A stretch of DNA of 26,417 bases from JACQAI01 sp035507915. GTDB taxonomy: Bacteria; Pseudomonadota; Alphaproteobacteria; Elsterales; Elsteraceae. Within the stretch, counting starts at the first letter, position 1. Each line of letters opens with the position of its first letter. Below are positions 1-7,403 of this stretch, piece by piece. The notes beneath the pieces are model-generated. The model did not search any database and had not been told where the DNA came from. It saw only the letters and a list, made by a program, of their open reading frames with translations. A program made the position numbers and the translations under genes. Location: positions 1 through 26,417 of the forward strand of contig DATJNS010000094.1 in the NCBI GenBank assembly GCA_035507915.1, given 5' to 3'.

Positions 1-209
1 GTGATGCCGACCGTCCAGCCGAGACGCGACGCCATGCTGACCACCTGGTCGGTCGTATGGGTCGTCTTCGGCCGGCGGATGCGCGGGATCGCCTCCATGT
101 CCTCGACGCGCTCGAACAGCTTCATGCCGATGATCGTGGTCTTGAGACGCAACAGGCCGTTGAGCTGATCGACCAGCTTGGCCCAATCGGTTCGTGCGGG
201 TTCGCTCAT
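1..209 (-). CDS. DUF169 family protein, N-terminal part (runs off the left edge)
   Basis: The minus strand is open from an ATG at 209 to the left edge, giving the first 69 residues. The N-terminus (MSEPARTDWAKLVDQLNGLL, then RLKTTIIGMKLFE) resembles the start of DUF169 proteins, where a short helix is followed by an L(K/R)xxPVGxKL-type strand. The family has no established reaction; members often sit beside metabolic or redox genes. It is divergent from the class II aldolase gene with about 90 bp between the two starts, so promoters for both may lie at 210-299. The family call comes from this N-terminal pattern only and the C-terminal two thirds are not visible. Confidence 0.6.
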   Translation of the reverse strand, partial: MSEPARTDWAKLVDQLNGLLRLKTTIIGMKLFERVEDMEAIPRIRRPKTTHTTDQVVSMASRLGWTVGI

Positions 210-299
210 GGCGTCCCTCCCGTGGCGGGGCCGCGCGGTGGTTGACGGCCGCGGCGGCGGCGCCCCAGGATAGTACGCCCCCAGATTCGGAGAGTCGCC

Positions 300-1064
300 A
301 TGCCGTCGGTCGCCAAGATGAAGCCCCGCAAGAAGATTCCGGCCGCCGAGTGGGAGGTCCGCGTCGACCTCGCCGCCTGCTATCGGTTGACTGCGCATTA
401 CGGCATGACAGACCTCGCGCTCACGCATATCTCGGCGCGCGTTCCCGACCATCCCGACCACTTCCTGCTCAATCCTTACGGGCTGCTGTTCGACGAGATC
501 ACGGCGTCGAGCCTGGTCAAGATCGACATGGACGGCAACGTCGTCGAGGACAGCGACTACGAGGTCAACCGCGCCGGCTACGTGATCCACAGCGCGATCC
601 TGGCGGCGCGCCCCGAGATCAATTGCGTGCTGCACACCCATACGGTCCCCGGCATGGCGGTGTCGGCTCAGGCCGAGGGGCTGCTGCCGCTCGCGCAGTG
701 CTCGATGCGCTTCTTCAAGCGCCTCGCCTATCACGATTTCGAGGGCATCTCGCTCGACACCGACGAGCGCTCGCGCCTGCAGACCTCGCTCGGCGACAAG
801 TACGCCATGATGCTGCGCAACCACGGCCTGCTGACCGCCGGCCGCACGGTCGCCGAGGCCTGGAGCCTGAACTGGAGCCTCGAGCGCGCGTGCCAGGTGC
901 AGGTCGCCGCGCAGGGCGGCAACGCGACGCTGAGTCCGGCGCCGGACGCGGTCGCCGAGCACACCGCGCAGCAGATGTGGCGCGGCAACGAGCCCTCGGG
1001 CAAGCGCGAGTGGCCGTCGCTGCTGCGTCAGCTCGACCGGATCGATCCGAGCTATCGGCAGTAG
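300..1064 (+). CDS. Class II aldolase/adducin family protein
   Basis: This 254-residue protein is a complete class II aldolase/adducin domain. The divalent-metal histidines are visible as HTH at residues 112-114 and in RNHG at 173-176 (H175). Other family landmarks are THISARVP (42-49), the NPYGLLFDEITASSL stretch (58-72) and YEVNRAGYVIH (88-97 region). The family includes metal-dependent sugar-phosphate aldolases and epimerases such as FucA and AraD, as well as many members of unknown substrate. A GGAGAG ribosome-binding site at 289-294, five bases before the ATG, supports the start. It leads a plus-strand cluster with an amidohydrolase and an M20 peptidase, suggesting catabolism of a small carbonyl or amide compound. 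The substrate cannot be inferred. Confidence 0.85.
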   Translation: MPSVAKMKPRKKIPAAEWEVRVDLAACYRLTAHYGMTDLALTHISARVPDHPDHFLLNPYGLLFDEITASSLVKIDMDGNVVEDSDYEVNRAGYVIHSAILAARPEINCVLHTHTVPGMAVSAQAEGLLPLAQCSMRFFKRLAYHDFEGISLDTDERSRLQTSLGDKYAMMLRNHGLLTAGRTVAEAWSLNWSLERACQVQVAAQGGNATLSPAPDAVAEHTAQQMWRGNEPSGKREWPSLLRQLDRIDPSYRQ

Positions 1065-1065
1065 C

Positions 1066-1135
1066 GGGCAGAGGCCAGGCGACAGAGGCCGGGCGACAGA
1101 GGACGGTCCCAACCCCTCTGTCACTCGTCCTCTGT
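1066..1135. repeat. Short tandem repeat plus inverted repeat between aldolase and amidohydrolase genes
   Basis: GGCGACAGAGG occurs at 1078-1088 and again at 1092-1102 (period 14), with a degenerate earlier unit from about 1066. The 10-base arm ACAGAGGACG (1096-1105) is exactly complementary to CGTCCTCTGT (1126-1135) across a 20-base loop. The structure fills nearly the whole 79-bp gap between stop and start. It could be a small dispersed repeat, an attenuator or an mRNA-stabilising hairpin. There is no U-tract, so it is not a classical intrinsic terminator. Confidence 0.55.
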
Positions 1136-1143
1136 TCTCGGCC

Positions 1144-2391
1144 ATGTGGGACGCGCTCTGGATCAACACGCGGCTCGCCACCATGGCGGGTGCCGGCTAC
1201 GGCTTGATCGAGGACGGCGCCATCGCGGCGGAAGGTGGTCGGATCGCCTGGGTCGGCGAGCGCGCCGCGCTGCCCGCACCGGCGCGCGAGCTCGCGCGCA
1301 TCGTGCATGACGAGGCGGGCCGCCTGCTGACACCGGGGCTGGTCGACAGCCACACCCACATCGTCCACGCCGGCGAGCGCTGCAGCGACTACGTGATGCG
1401 CAACGGCGGCGCCGGGCGCGACGAGATCGCCGCCGCCGGCGGCGGCGTGCGCGGCACGGTCTACCAGACGCGCGCGGCCTCCGACGAGGCGCTCTGGGAT
1501 CAGAGCGTGCGCCGCGTCCGCGAGCTGATCGCCAACGGCGTGACGACCTTCGAGAGCAAGTCGGGTTACGGCCTCGATCTCGAGACCGAGCTCCGCATCA
1601 TGCGGATCTCGCGCGCGCTCGGTCGGCGGCTGCCCGTTACGGTCAAGTCGACCTTCCTCGGCGCGCACGGGCTCGCGCCGGAGTATGACGGACGGCCGGA
1701 CGACTACGTGCTGTTCCTCGCCCGCACCGTGCTTCCGGCCGCGGTGCAGCAGGATCTGGTCGACGCGGTCGACGGGTTCTGCGACCTGCTCGGCTTCACG
1801 CACGCCCAGATCGGCGTGCTGTTCGACGCCGCGAGCGCGCACGGCCTGCCCGTCAAGCTGCACGCCGACCAGTACAACGATTTCGGCGCCGGCGCGGTGG
1901 TCGCCAAGTATCGCGGCCTGTCGGCCGATCATCTCGAATACGCGTCGGAGGCCACGGTGCGCGCGATGGCCGATGCCGGCACGATCGCCGGCCTGATCCC
2001 GGGCGCCAACTGGACCTTGCTCGAGACGGCGCGCCCGCCGGTCGCGCTGTTCCGCAAATATGGTCTCGCCATGATGGTCGCGACCAACAACAATCCGAGC
2101 TCGTCGCCGACCTGCTCGCCGACCATGATGATGAACATGGCGACGCACCTGTTCCGCATCACGCCCGAGGAGGCGCTCGCCGGTTTCACGCGCGTCGGCG
2201 CCCGCGCGCTCGGCCTCGGCGCCAGCCATGGCACGCTCGAACGCGGCAAGCAGGCGGATTTCGCGATCTGGGACGTCGATCATCCGGCCGAGCTGTCCTA
2301 TCGCATTGCCGTCAATCCGTGCCGGCGCGTCGTCAAGGAGGGGATGGTGATCCATCAGGCCGTGCCGCCGCAGATCGCCGAGCGCGCGTGA
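1144..2391 (+). CDS. Imidazolonepropionase-like amidohydrolase with an altered metal-site Asp
   Basis: The 415-residue protein matches HutI in length and motif order. HutI hydrolyses 4-imidazolone-5-propanoate to N-formimidoyl-glutamate in histidine breakdown. Visible landmarks are HTH at 70-72, the AAAGGGVRGTV stretch near 97-105, SGYGLD at 140-145, TFLGAH at 170-175, KLHADQ at 238-243 with H240, SADHLE at 260-265 with H263, and the C-terminal GKQADFAIWDVDHPAEL block. The usual ATDxNPG motif, whose Asp binds the metal and activates water, reads ATNNNPSS here, placing Asn at residue 315. No hutH, hutU or hutG gene lies nearby. It could be a divergent HutI, a relative with another cyclic-amide substrate, or an impaired enzyme. 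No clear Shine-Dalgarno precedes the ATG. Its stop overlaps the next start. Confidence 0.75.
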   Translation: MWDALWINTRLATMAGAGYGLIEDGAIAAEGGRIAWVGERAALPAPARELARIVHDEAGRLLTPGLVDSHTHIVHAGERCSDYVMRNGGAGRDEIAAAGGGVRGTVYQTRAASDEALWDQSVRRVRELIANGVTTFESKSGYGLDLETELRIMRISRALGRRLPVTVKSTFLGAHGLAPEYDGRPDDYVLFLARTVLPAAVQQDLVDAVDGFCDLLGFTHAQIGVLFDAASAHGLPVKLHADQYNDFGAGAVVAKYRGLSADHLEYASEATVRAMADAGTIAGLIPGANWTLLETARPPVALFRKYGLAMMVATNNNPSSSPTCSPTMMMNMATHLFRITPEEALAGFTRVGARALGLGASHGTLERGKQADFAIWDVDHPAELSYRIAVNPCRRVVKEGMVIHQAVPPQIAERA

Positions 2392-3644
2392 CCGCCGGCC
2401 GCGCCGACCTCGTCGGCCTGATCGATGCGGAGCGTTCGCGGCTGATCGAGTTCCTGCAGGGTTTCGTGCGCATCGATACCTCGAACCCGCCGGGCGACAC
2501 GCGCGCCGGCGCCGACTACATCATGCGCTTCCTCGATGCGGCGGGCGTGCCGTACCGCGTCGTCGCTCCGCAGATCGACAAGCCCAACCTGCTCGGCGGC
2601 TTCGACGGCGCGGCGGCCGGCCGGCACCTCGTGCTCAACGGCCATATCGACGTGTTCCCTGCCGGCGACCGGACGCGCTGGACGCGCGATCCGTGGAGCG
2701 GCGAGATCGTCGACGGCGCGGTGTGGGGGCGCGGCACGGTCGACATGAAGTGCGGCACCACGGCCTCGATCTTCACTTACGTCTGGCTCCACCAACTGCG
2801 CGATCGCCTGCGCGGCCGCCTCACCTTGACCGTGGTGTCCGACGAGGAGACCGGTGGGCGATGGGGCACCGGTTACCTGCTGGAGCACCATGCCGACGAG
2901 GTGCTGGGCGATTGCGTGCTCAATGGCGAGCCGAGCAGCCCCTACACGGTGCGCTTCGGCGAGAAGGCGATGCTATGGCTGATCTTTCGCGTCCGCACGC
3001 CGGGCGCGCACGGCGCCTATCCGCATCTCAGCCGCAGCGCGACCAAGATCGCGGCGCATCTGGTCGCCGATCTGGAGACGCTGGAGGCCCTGACGCCGCG
3101 CGTGCCCGACGCGGTCGCGCGTGCGATGGGCGAGCCCGCGGTGCGGGCGGCGATCGAGCGCGGCCTGGGCGCTGGCGCAACCGACGTGGTGTCGCGCCTG
3201 ACGGTCAACATCGGCGTGCTGCAGGGCGGCGTGAAGGTCAACATGCTGCCGGGCGAGGCGGTCGTCGAGGCCGATGTGCGCCTGCCCGTGGGCCTGCCGC
3301 GCGCCGACGTGATGGCGGCGGTCGAGCGCATTCTCGCGCGCTACCCCGAGGTGACGGTGGAGCAGGGCAAGAGCCAGAACTTCGACGCCACCTGGTCTGA
3401 CCCGACCCACGACATGGTCGCCATTCTGCAGGCCAACGCCGAATCGGCGCTCGGCTTTCGACCCTCCGCCATCGTCACCTTGGGCGGCACCGATTGCCGA
3501 TTCTGGCGTGCGCGCGGCGTGCCGGCCTACGTCTACGGCTGCTCGCCCGACCGCATGGGGGCGCCCGACGAGCGCGTGCCGATCGATGAGGTGCTGCACG
3601 TCGCCCGAGTCCACGCGCTGTCGGCGTTCGACTACCTCGCGTGA
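2388..3644 (+). CDS. M20 family metallopeptidase (ArgE/DapE-like deacylase)
   Basis: I place the start at GTG 2388, which overlaps the upstream TGA as GTGA and gives 418 residues, normal for M20 di-zinc amidohydrolases. An upstream ATG at 2319 lies inside the amidohydrolase gene. Visible ligands are H86 in NGHIDVFP (84-91), the bridging D119 in GTVDMKCG (116-123), the catalytic pair E153-E154 in SDEETGG, and E181 in NGEP. The dimerisation lid region follows. The family-typical late His (AHxPDE) is replaced: the segment reads MGAPDE with Gly at about residue 391. Such enzymes remove acyl groups from amino-acid-like amides. Coupling to the HutI-like gene suggests sequential ring opening and amide hydrolysis of one substrate; this is inference. 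Confidence 0.85.
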   Translation: MTAGRADLVGLIDAERSRLIEFLQGFVRIDTSNPPGDTRAGADYIMRFLDAAGVPYRVVAPQIDKPNLLGGFDGAAAGRHLVLNGHIDVFPAGDRTRWTRDPWSGEIVDGAVWGRGTVDMKCGTTASIFTYVWLHQLRDRLRGRLTLTVVSDEETGGRWGTGYLLEHHADEVLGDCVLNGEPSSPYTVRFGEKAMLWLIFRVRTPGAHGAYPHLSRSATKIAAHLVADLETLEALTPRVPDAVARAMGEPAVRAAIERGLGAGATDVVSRLTVNIGVLQGGVKVNMLPGEAVVEADVRLPVGLPRADVMAAVERILARYPEVTVEQGKSQNFDATWSDPTHDMVAILQANAESALGFRPSAIVTLGGTDCRFWRARGVPAYVYGCSPDRMGAPDERVPIDEVLHVARVHALSAFDYLA

Positions 3645-3689
3645 CGAAGATTTATCGTGGCGACTCAAACGCTTCGCGCGAGCTAAGCG

Positions 3690-3701
3690 TGGCTTAAGCC
3701 A
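3690..3701. other. Perfect 12-bp palindrome upstream of a small gene
   Basis: TGGCTTAAGCCA reads identically on both strands. It lies in the 143-bp non-coding gap between the M20 gene and the small gene at 3788, about 87 bp upstream of the latter's start. It could be a dimeric regulator site; no known consensus was recognised. Confidence 0.3.
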
Positions 3702-3787
3702 ACCCCCGTGCAATGCGCTCGGGGGGACCAAGCGATTCTGTTGCGCCGAATCGGCGCCGGCCGCTAGCGTCCCGGCGGGAGGACGAT

Positions 3788-4009
3788 GTGAAAGCTGCCA
3801 GGATGACCGTGACGGGTCAGCGATTCATGCCGACCGATCTGCGTGTCGGCAGCCAGGCGAGCGTCGGCGCGTGGGAAGTCACGCAGCGGTTCGAGGGCGG
3901 CGACGGGTTCGCCTACGTGCGACTCGCCAACACGCTCGATCGCAGCCGCGTCAAGACCGTGGCCGAGACCGCGCTGCTCGACCGTCACCTGTTCCATCGC
4001 ATCGCGTAG
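3788..4009 (+). CDS. Small hypothetical protein (73 aa)
   Basis: The GTG at 3788 is preceded by a strong ribosome-binding site GGGAGG at 3777-3782, five bases away, which decides the start; the ORF opens further upstream without such a signal. The 73-residue product has no membrane segment or signal peptide. It has a basic N-terminus, a GAWEVTQRFEGGDGFAYVRL stretch (28-47 or so) that looks beta-rich, and a helical, charged C-terminus ending RHLFHRIA. No family was recognised. It converges on pcm, with 7 bp between the two stops. Codon usage matches the neighbours, so a real gene is likely. Confidence 0.6.
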   Translation: MKAARMTVTGQRFMPTDLRVGSQASVGAWEVTQRFEGGDGFAYVRLANTLDRSRVKTVAETALLDRHLFHRIA

Positions 4010-4016
4010 GCCGCTG

Positions 4017-4778
4017 TCAGGCTCCGTGTGCCGCCGCCGCGGCCGCGTGCTGCTCTGCGGCGGCCGGGTGGGGCGGCGGCACGAGCTGCACGGTGAGCAG
4101 GCGGTTGCGGGCGACTTGGCCGTTCTGCTGCTTGAAGACCGTCGTCAGCGTCTGCTTGTCGTCGGCCGGACCGACCGCCGCCACCAGATGGCCGCCCGGC
4201 TTGAGCTGGTCGATCAGCGCCGGCGGGATCTCCGGGGTCGGCGTCGTCATCACGATGGCGTCGTAGGGCCCGTGCTCGGGCCAGCCCGCGGCGCCGTCGC
4301 CGGTGCGCATCTCGACGTTCGCATAGCCGAGGTGCTGCAGTGTCGCCTGCGCCTGCCCGGCAAGCTGGGGCACCAGCTCGATGCTGTAGACCTTGTGGGT
4401 CAGCTTGGCGAGGATCGCGGTCTGATAGCCCGACCCGGTGCCGATCTCGAGCACGATGTCCTGCGGCTCGAGATCGAGCAGCTCGGTCATCAGCGCGATG
4501 AGGAAGGGCTCCGGCATGGTCTGCCGATGGCCGATCGGCAGCGCGTGGCTGATGTAGGCGAACTGCCGGATTTCGGGGGGCACGAAGGCCTCGCGCAGCA
4601 CCGAGTGCAGGGCATCGTGGACGCGGTGCGACAGTGCCAGACAGCCGGTGCGGTGGCCCGTGTTCGCGATCTGGTGCTCGATCGACATCACCATGGTGTC
4701 GAGCGTCGCGTGGGGCCGCACGATGTGGTGCTCGGCGTGCTTGGCCGGGTCGTTAGCGTGAGGGTGGGAATCGGTCAT
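4017..4778 (-). CDS. pcm: Protein-L-isoaspartate O-methyltransferase
   Basis: The enzyme transfers a methyl group from S-adenosylmethionine to isoaspartyl residues, starting repair of age-damaged proteins in the cytoplasm. From the ATG at 4778 the product has 253 residues. It shows the PCMT order: FVPPE (65-69), ALPIGHRQTMPEP (79-91), SAM-binding VLEIGTGSGYQ (109-119), YSIE (131-134), RTGDGAAGWPE (158-168) and IPPALIDQLKPGGHLV (184-199). The strand usually reading IVTAA before the substrate pocket reads IVMTTP (175-180). The N-terminus is His-rich (six His in residues 5-23) and the C-terminus is Ala-rich, both unlike short family members. A longer start at 4814 would run toward the presumed promoter and is less likely. 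A perfect FNR/FixK-type palindrome lies 64 bp upstream. Confidence 0.88.
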   Translation of the reverse strand: MTDSHPHANDPAKHAEHHIVRPHATLDTMVMSIEHQIANTGHRTGCLALSHRVHDALHSVLREAFVPPEIRQFAYISHALPIGHRQTMPEPFLIALMTELLDLEPQDIVLEIGTGSGYQTAILAKLTHKVYSIELVPQLAGQAQATLQHLGYANVEMRTGDGAAGWPEHGPYDAIVMTTPTPEIPPALIDQLKPGGHLVAAVGPADDKQTLTTVFKQQNGQVARNRLLTVQLVPPPHPAAAEQHAAAAAAHGA

Positions 4779-4841
4779 CGGCGCACTCCGCGCGCAGGAG
4801 GGGGGCTTAGGCAAGAGTTTGGTAAAATCGGCCTTGCCGCC

Positions 4842-4855
4842 TTGATCTGCATCAA
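4842..4855. promoter_or_regulatory. FNR/FixK-type binding site upstream of pcm
   Basis: TTGATCTGCATCAA is an exact match to the FNR/FixK-family consensus TTGAT-N4-ATCAA. It lies in the 115-bp gap between the radC stop (4894) and the pcm start (4778). Its centre is about 70 bp from the pcm ATG. An activator site centred near -41.5 would put the transcript start near 4807, leaving a short leader. No convincing -10 hexamer was seen. The match suggests oxygen or redox control of pcm. Confidence 0.6.
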
Positions 4856-4893
4856 ACGCGCTATTGGCGACGGGCCGGCACCGGCTGCCGACG

Positions 4894-5640
4894 CTAGAGC
4901 AGGCCCAGGCTCTTGAAGCTGGCGTGGCCGGCGCGGCCGATCACCAAGTGATCGTGGAGCGTGATGCCGATCGCGTTCGTCGCGCGCTGGATCTCGCGCG
5001 TCATCGCGATGTCGGCCTGTGACGGCGTCGGGTCGCCGGACGGATGGTTGTGGACGACGATCAGTGCCGAGGCGTTGAGCTCGAGCGCACGTTTGACGAT
5101 CTCGCGCGGATAGACCGGCGTGTGGTCGACGGTGCCGCGGTTCTGCTCCTCGTCGGCGATCAGCACGTTCTTGCGGTCGAGGAACAGTACGCGGAAGCGC
5201 TCGACCGGCTCGCGCGCGAGCTGAACCTGACAGTAGTCGATCAGCTGGCTCCACGAGCCGATCACCGGCCTGTCGCCGAGGCGCGTGCGCGCGAGGTGCG
5301 CGGCGGCGGCATGGATCGCCTTGAGCATCGCGATGCTCGCATCACCGGTGCCCTTGATGCGCCGCAGGGTGGCGGGATCGGCGGCGATCAGCTCGGCGAA
5401 GTCGCCCTTGAAACGCGCGAGCAGGCGCTTGGCGAGCGGCTTGGTGTCGCCGCGCGGATGCGCGCCGAACAGGATCAGCTCGAGGAGTTCGTAGTCGGCG
5501 AGGGCGTCCGGCCCGCCCGCGAGGAAGCGCTCGCGCAGACGCTCGCGGTGGCCGAGATGGTGCGCCGGCTCAGAGGCCGGCTCGGGCTCCGGTTCGGGCG
5601 CCGTCTGGGGCGTCGGAGAGGGGTCGCTCGGATCGCCCAT
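4894..5640 (-). CDS. radC: RadC family JAB/MPN-domain protein
   Basis: The 248-residue product has the standard RadC layout. After a Pro/Glu-rich N-terminal extension (1-26) comes a helix-hairpin-helix-like region (28-115, including RIKGTGDA at 94-101). The C-terminal JAB domain carries the metal motif HNHPSGDPTPSQAD at 197-210, with H197, H199 and D210 as expected zinc ligands. Despite the name, RadC's role in DNA repair is not established; plasmid and phage homologues suggest a link to DNA processing. It is the last gene of the minus-strand ggt-sfsA-map-phyH-radC run, 13 bp after the phyH-like stop. A map/radC neighbourhood is common in alphaproteobacteria. Confidence 0.9.
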   Translation of the reverse strand: MGDPSDPSPTPQTAPEPEPEPASEPAHHLGHRERLRERFLAGGPDALADYELLELILFGAHPRGDTKPLAKRLLARFKGDFAELIAADPATLRRIKGTGDASIAMLKAIHAAAAHLARTRLGDRPVIGSWSQLIDYCQVQLAREPVERFRVLFLDRKNVLIADEEQNRGTVDHTPVYPREIVKRALELNASALIVVHNHPSGDPTPSQADIAMTREIQRATNAIGITLHDHLVIGRAGHASFKSLGLL

Positions 5641-5653
5641 GCGCGGCGCTGCC

Positions 5654-6574
5654 TCAGAACTCGTCGAAATTGCCTTCGTAGCGATTGTGGAAGAACTGCG
5701 GGCCGCCGTGGTCGATCGCGGTGAGGCGCCCGAGCTGGACGACCGGCTGCTGCGGGTGGCGCGGGGTGGTGCGGCTGCCCGAGAAGAACTCCGTCGGTCC
5801 CATGATGACCGCGTCGACCGGCTTGTAGTGGAACACGATGCTGGCGCGCGACCTCGTCTCGTCGCGCCGGGGCGCGCCGCCGTGGGGCAACTGGGGGTGC
5901 CAGATCACGACGTCGCCCTGGCGCGCGAGCAGCTCCGTCTGGACGAGCCCGGCCGCCCTGCAGGCCGCCACGATCGCCGGGAAGTAATCCTCGCTGCGCG
6001 TCTCGGCATCGAGCAAGCCGCGGTCGGGCACCAGCGTGTGGCCGCCCTTGAAATAGGTGAGCGGCCCGGCATCCGCCGTGACGTCCTCGAGCGCGGTCCA
6101 GACGCCGAAGAAATGGTTGAGCGGGTTGGTGAAGAAGCACGGCGTGTCGCGGTGGATCGACTGGGTCGAGCCCTTCTCGAAATAGAGCGAGCCGACCACG
6201 GCGGGCTCGGCCTCGAACAGTAGCTCCAGGAGCCGCACGACGCGGTCGTCCTCGGCGAACGCCTGGGCGTGCCGCGACACCAGATGGAAATTGGCCAGGC
6301 GCTCGTGCAGCCCGTGCGCGTCGCGATAGGGCGCCGCGTCGGGCGACCGGGCGGCGTAGTCCTTGAACGCGGCGGCGAGCGCGACGCATGCGGCCGGCGC
6401 ATGATGGCCGCGCAGCACCGCCAGCCCGTCCGTGCGCAGCTCGGCGGCGGCCGCGCGCATCCACGCCTCGGGCAGCGCGGCGATGCGCGCCGGCGCCGCG
6501 TCTGTGTCGAGCCACAGGGGCTCGAACCGCAGCCTCTGGCGCAGGCGGCTCTTGACCCGGGTCATCAGGCTCAT
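5654..6574 (-). CDS. Phytanoyl-CoA dioxygenase (PhyH) family protein
   Basis: This 306-residue protein looks like a non-haem Fe(II)/2-oxoglutarate oxygenase of the PhyH family. The iron-binding HxD is H141-R-D143 in the SIHRDTPCFFTN stretch. The distal His is H231 in WHPQLPHGGAPR, and a downstream Arg near R243 would bind the 2-oxoglutarate carboxylate. The N-terminal part contains a typical DGLAVLRG strand (49-56), and PLTYFKGGHT (171-180) matches the conserved beta-strand GPL..vpGSH region. Substrates in this family range from lipids to small metabolites and cannot be predicted here. It sits 10 bp after map and 13 bp before radC, an odd place for a metabolic oxygenase. Confidence 0.8.
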   Translation of the reverse strand: MSLMTRVKSRLRQRLRFEPLWLDTDAAPARIAALPEAWMRAAAAELRTDGLAVLRGHHAPAACVALAAAFKDYAARSPDAAPYRDAHGLHERLANFHLVSRHAQAFAEDDRVVRLLELLFEAEPAVVGSLYFEKGSTQSIHRDTPCFFTNPLNHFFGVWTALEDVTADAGPLTYFKGGHTLVPDRGLLDAETRSEDYFPAIVAACRAAGLVQTELLARQGDVVIWHPQLPHGGAPRRDETRSRASIVFHYKPVDAVIMGPTEFFSGSRTTPRHPQQPVVQLGRLTAIDHGGPQFFHNRYEGNFDEF

Positions 6575-6584
6575 CGGGAGGCCG

Positions 6585-7403
6585 TCAGTAGGGCGGGCAG
6601 TGCAGCCCGGTGGGCGACAGGGTGAAGATCTCGTAGCCGGTCGCGGTGACGCCGATCGAATGCTCGAACTGGGCCGACAGCGAGCGGTCCTTGGTCACGG
6701 CGGTCCAGCCGTCGCCCAGCACCTTCACGTCGTAGCGTCCGGCGTTCACCATCGGCTCGATCGTGAAGAACATGCCCTCGCGCAGCAGCGGGCCCTCGCC
6801 GGGGCGGCCGAAATGCAGGATCGACGGCGCGTCGTGGAAGATCCGGCCCAGGCCGTGACCGCAGAAATCGCGCACCACCGAGAAGCGCTGACCCTCCGCG
6901 AACGTCTGGATCGCGTGGCCGATGTCGCCCACCGTGGCGCCGGGCTTGACGACCGCGATGCCGCGCATCATCGCCTCGTAGGTGACCTCGATCAGCTTCT
7001 TCGCCTTGACCGAGGTCTTGCCGCCGACCACGAACATCCGGCTGGTGTCGCCGTGCCAGCCGTCGACGATCACGGTGACGTCGATGTTCAGGATGTCGCC
7101 GTCCTCGAGCCGCTTGTCGCCCGGGATGCCGTGGCACACGACATGGTTGACCGAGGTGCAGATCGATTTCGGAAAGCCGCGATAGCCGAGCGGCGCCGGC
7201 ACGGCGTCGTGCCCGACGATGAACTCGTGGCACAGCCGGTCGAGCTCGCCCGTGGTCACCCCGGGCAGCACGTGCGGGGTGATGAAATCGAGGGTCTCGG
7301 CGGCCAGCCGGCCGGCCTGGCGCATGCCCTCGAACGCGTCCGGGCCGTGGAGCTTGATGACCCCGGCTTCGGTCCACTGGTCGGTGCGTTCGAGCATGTT
7401 CAT
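6585..7403 (-). CDS. map: Methionine aminopeptidase, type I
   Basis: The enzyme removes the initiator methionine from new proteins. The ATG at 7403 overlaps the sfsA stop (ATGA) and gives 272 residues; the longer open frame reaches into sfsA. All type I residues are present: H91 in VVCHGIPG, metal ligands D108 (NIDV), D119 (GDTSRMF), H183 (GHGLGRIFH), E216 (TIEPM) and E247 (QFEHSI). Type I identity follows from the absence of the 60-residue type II insertion. The C-terminus ends SPTGLHCPPY, and a short N-terminal extension precedes the catalytic domain. It is translationally coupled to sfsA. Confidence 0.95.
   Translation of the reverse strand: MNMLERTDQWTEAGVIKLHGPDAFEGMRQAGRLAAETLDFITPHVLPGVTTGELDRLCHEFIVGHDAVPAPLGYRGFPKSICTSVNHVVCHGIPGDKRLEDGDILNIDVTVIVDGWHGDTSRMFVVGGKTSVKAKKLIEVTYEAMMRGIAVVKPGATVGDIGHAIQTFAEGQRFSVVRDFCGHGLGRIFHDAPSILHFGRPGEGPLLREGMFFTIEPMVNAGRYDVKVLGDGWTAVTKDRSLSAQFEHSIGVTATGYEIFTLSPTGLHCPPY

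Noticed and set aside
190..204. GTTC-type direct repeat resembling an alphaproteobacterial LexA site
   Set aside because: The spacing is one base short of GTTC-N7-GTTC and it lies inside the DUF169 coding region.
715..2355. 546-residue minus-strand ORF opposite the amidohydrolase
   Set aside because: Arg/Asp/His-rich translation typical of the antisense of a high-GC gene, with no family motifs; the plus strand has a clear HutI-like protein.
3843..4916. 357-residue plus-strand ORF
   Set aside because: It is mostly antisense to pcm with low-complexity Arg-rich sequence; pcm has all family motifs.
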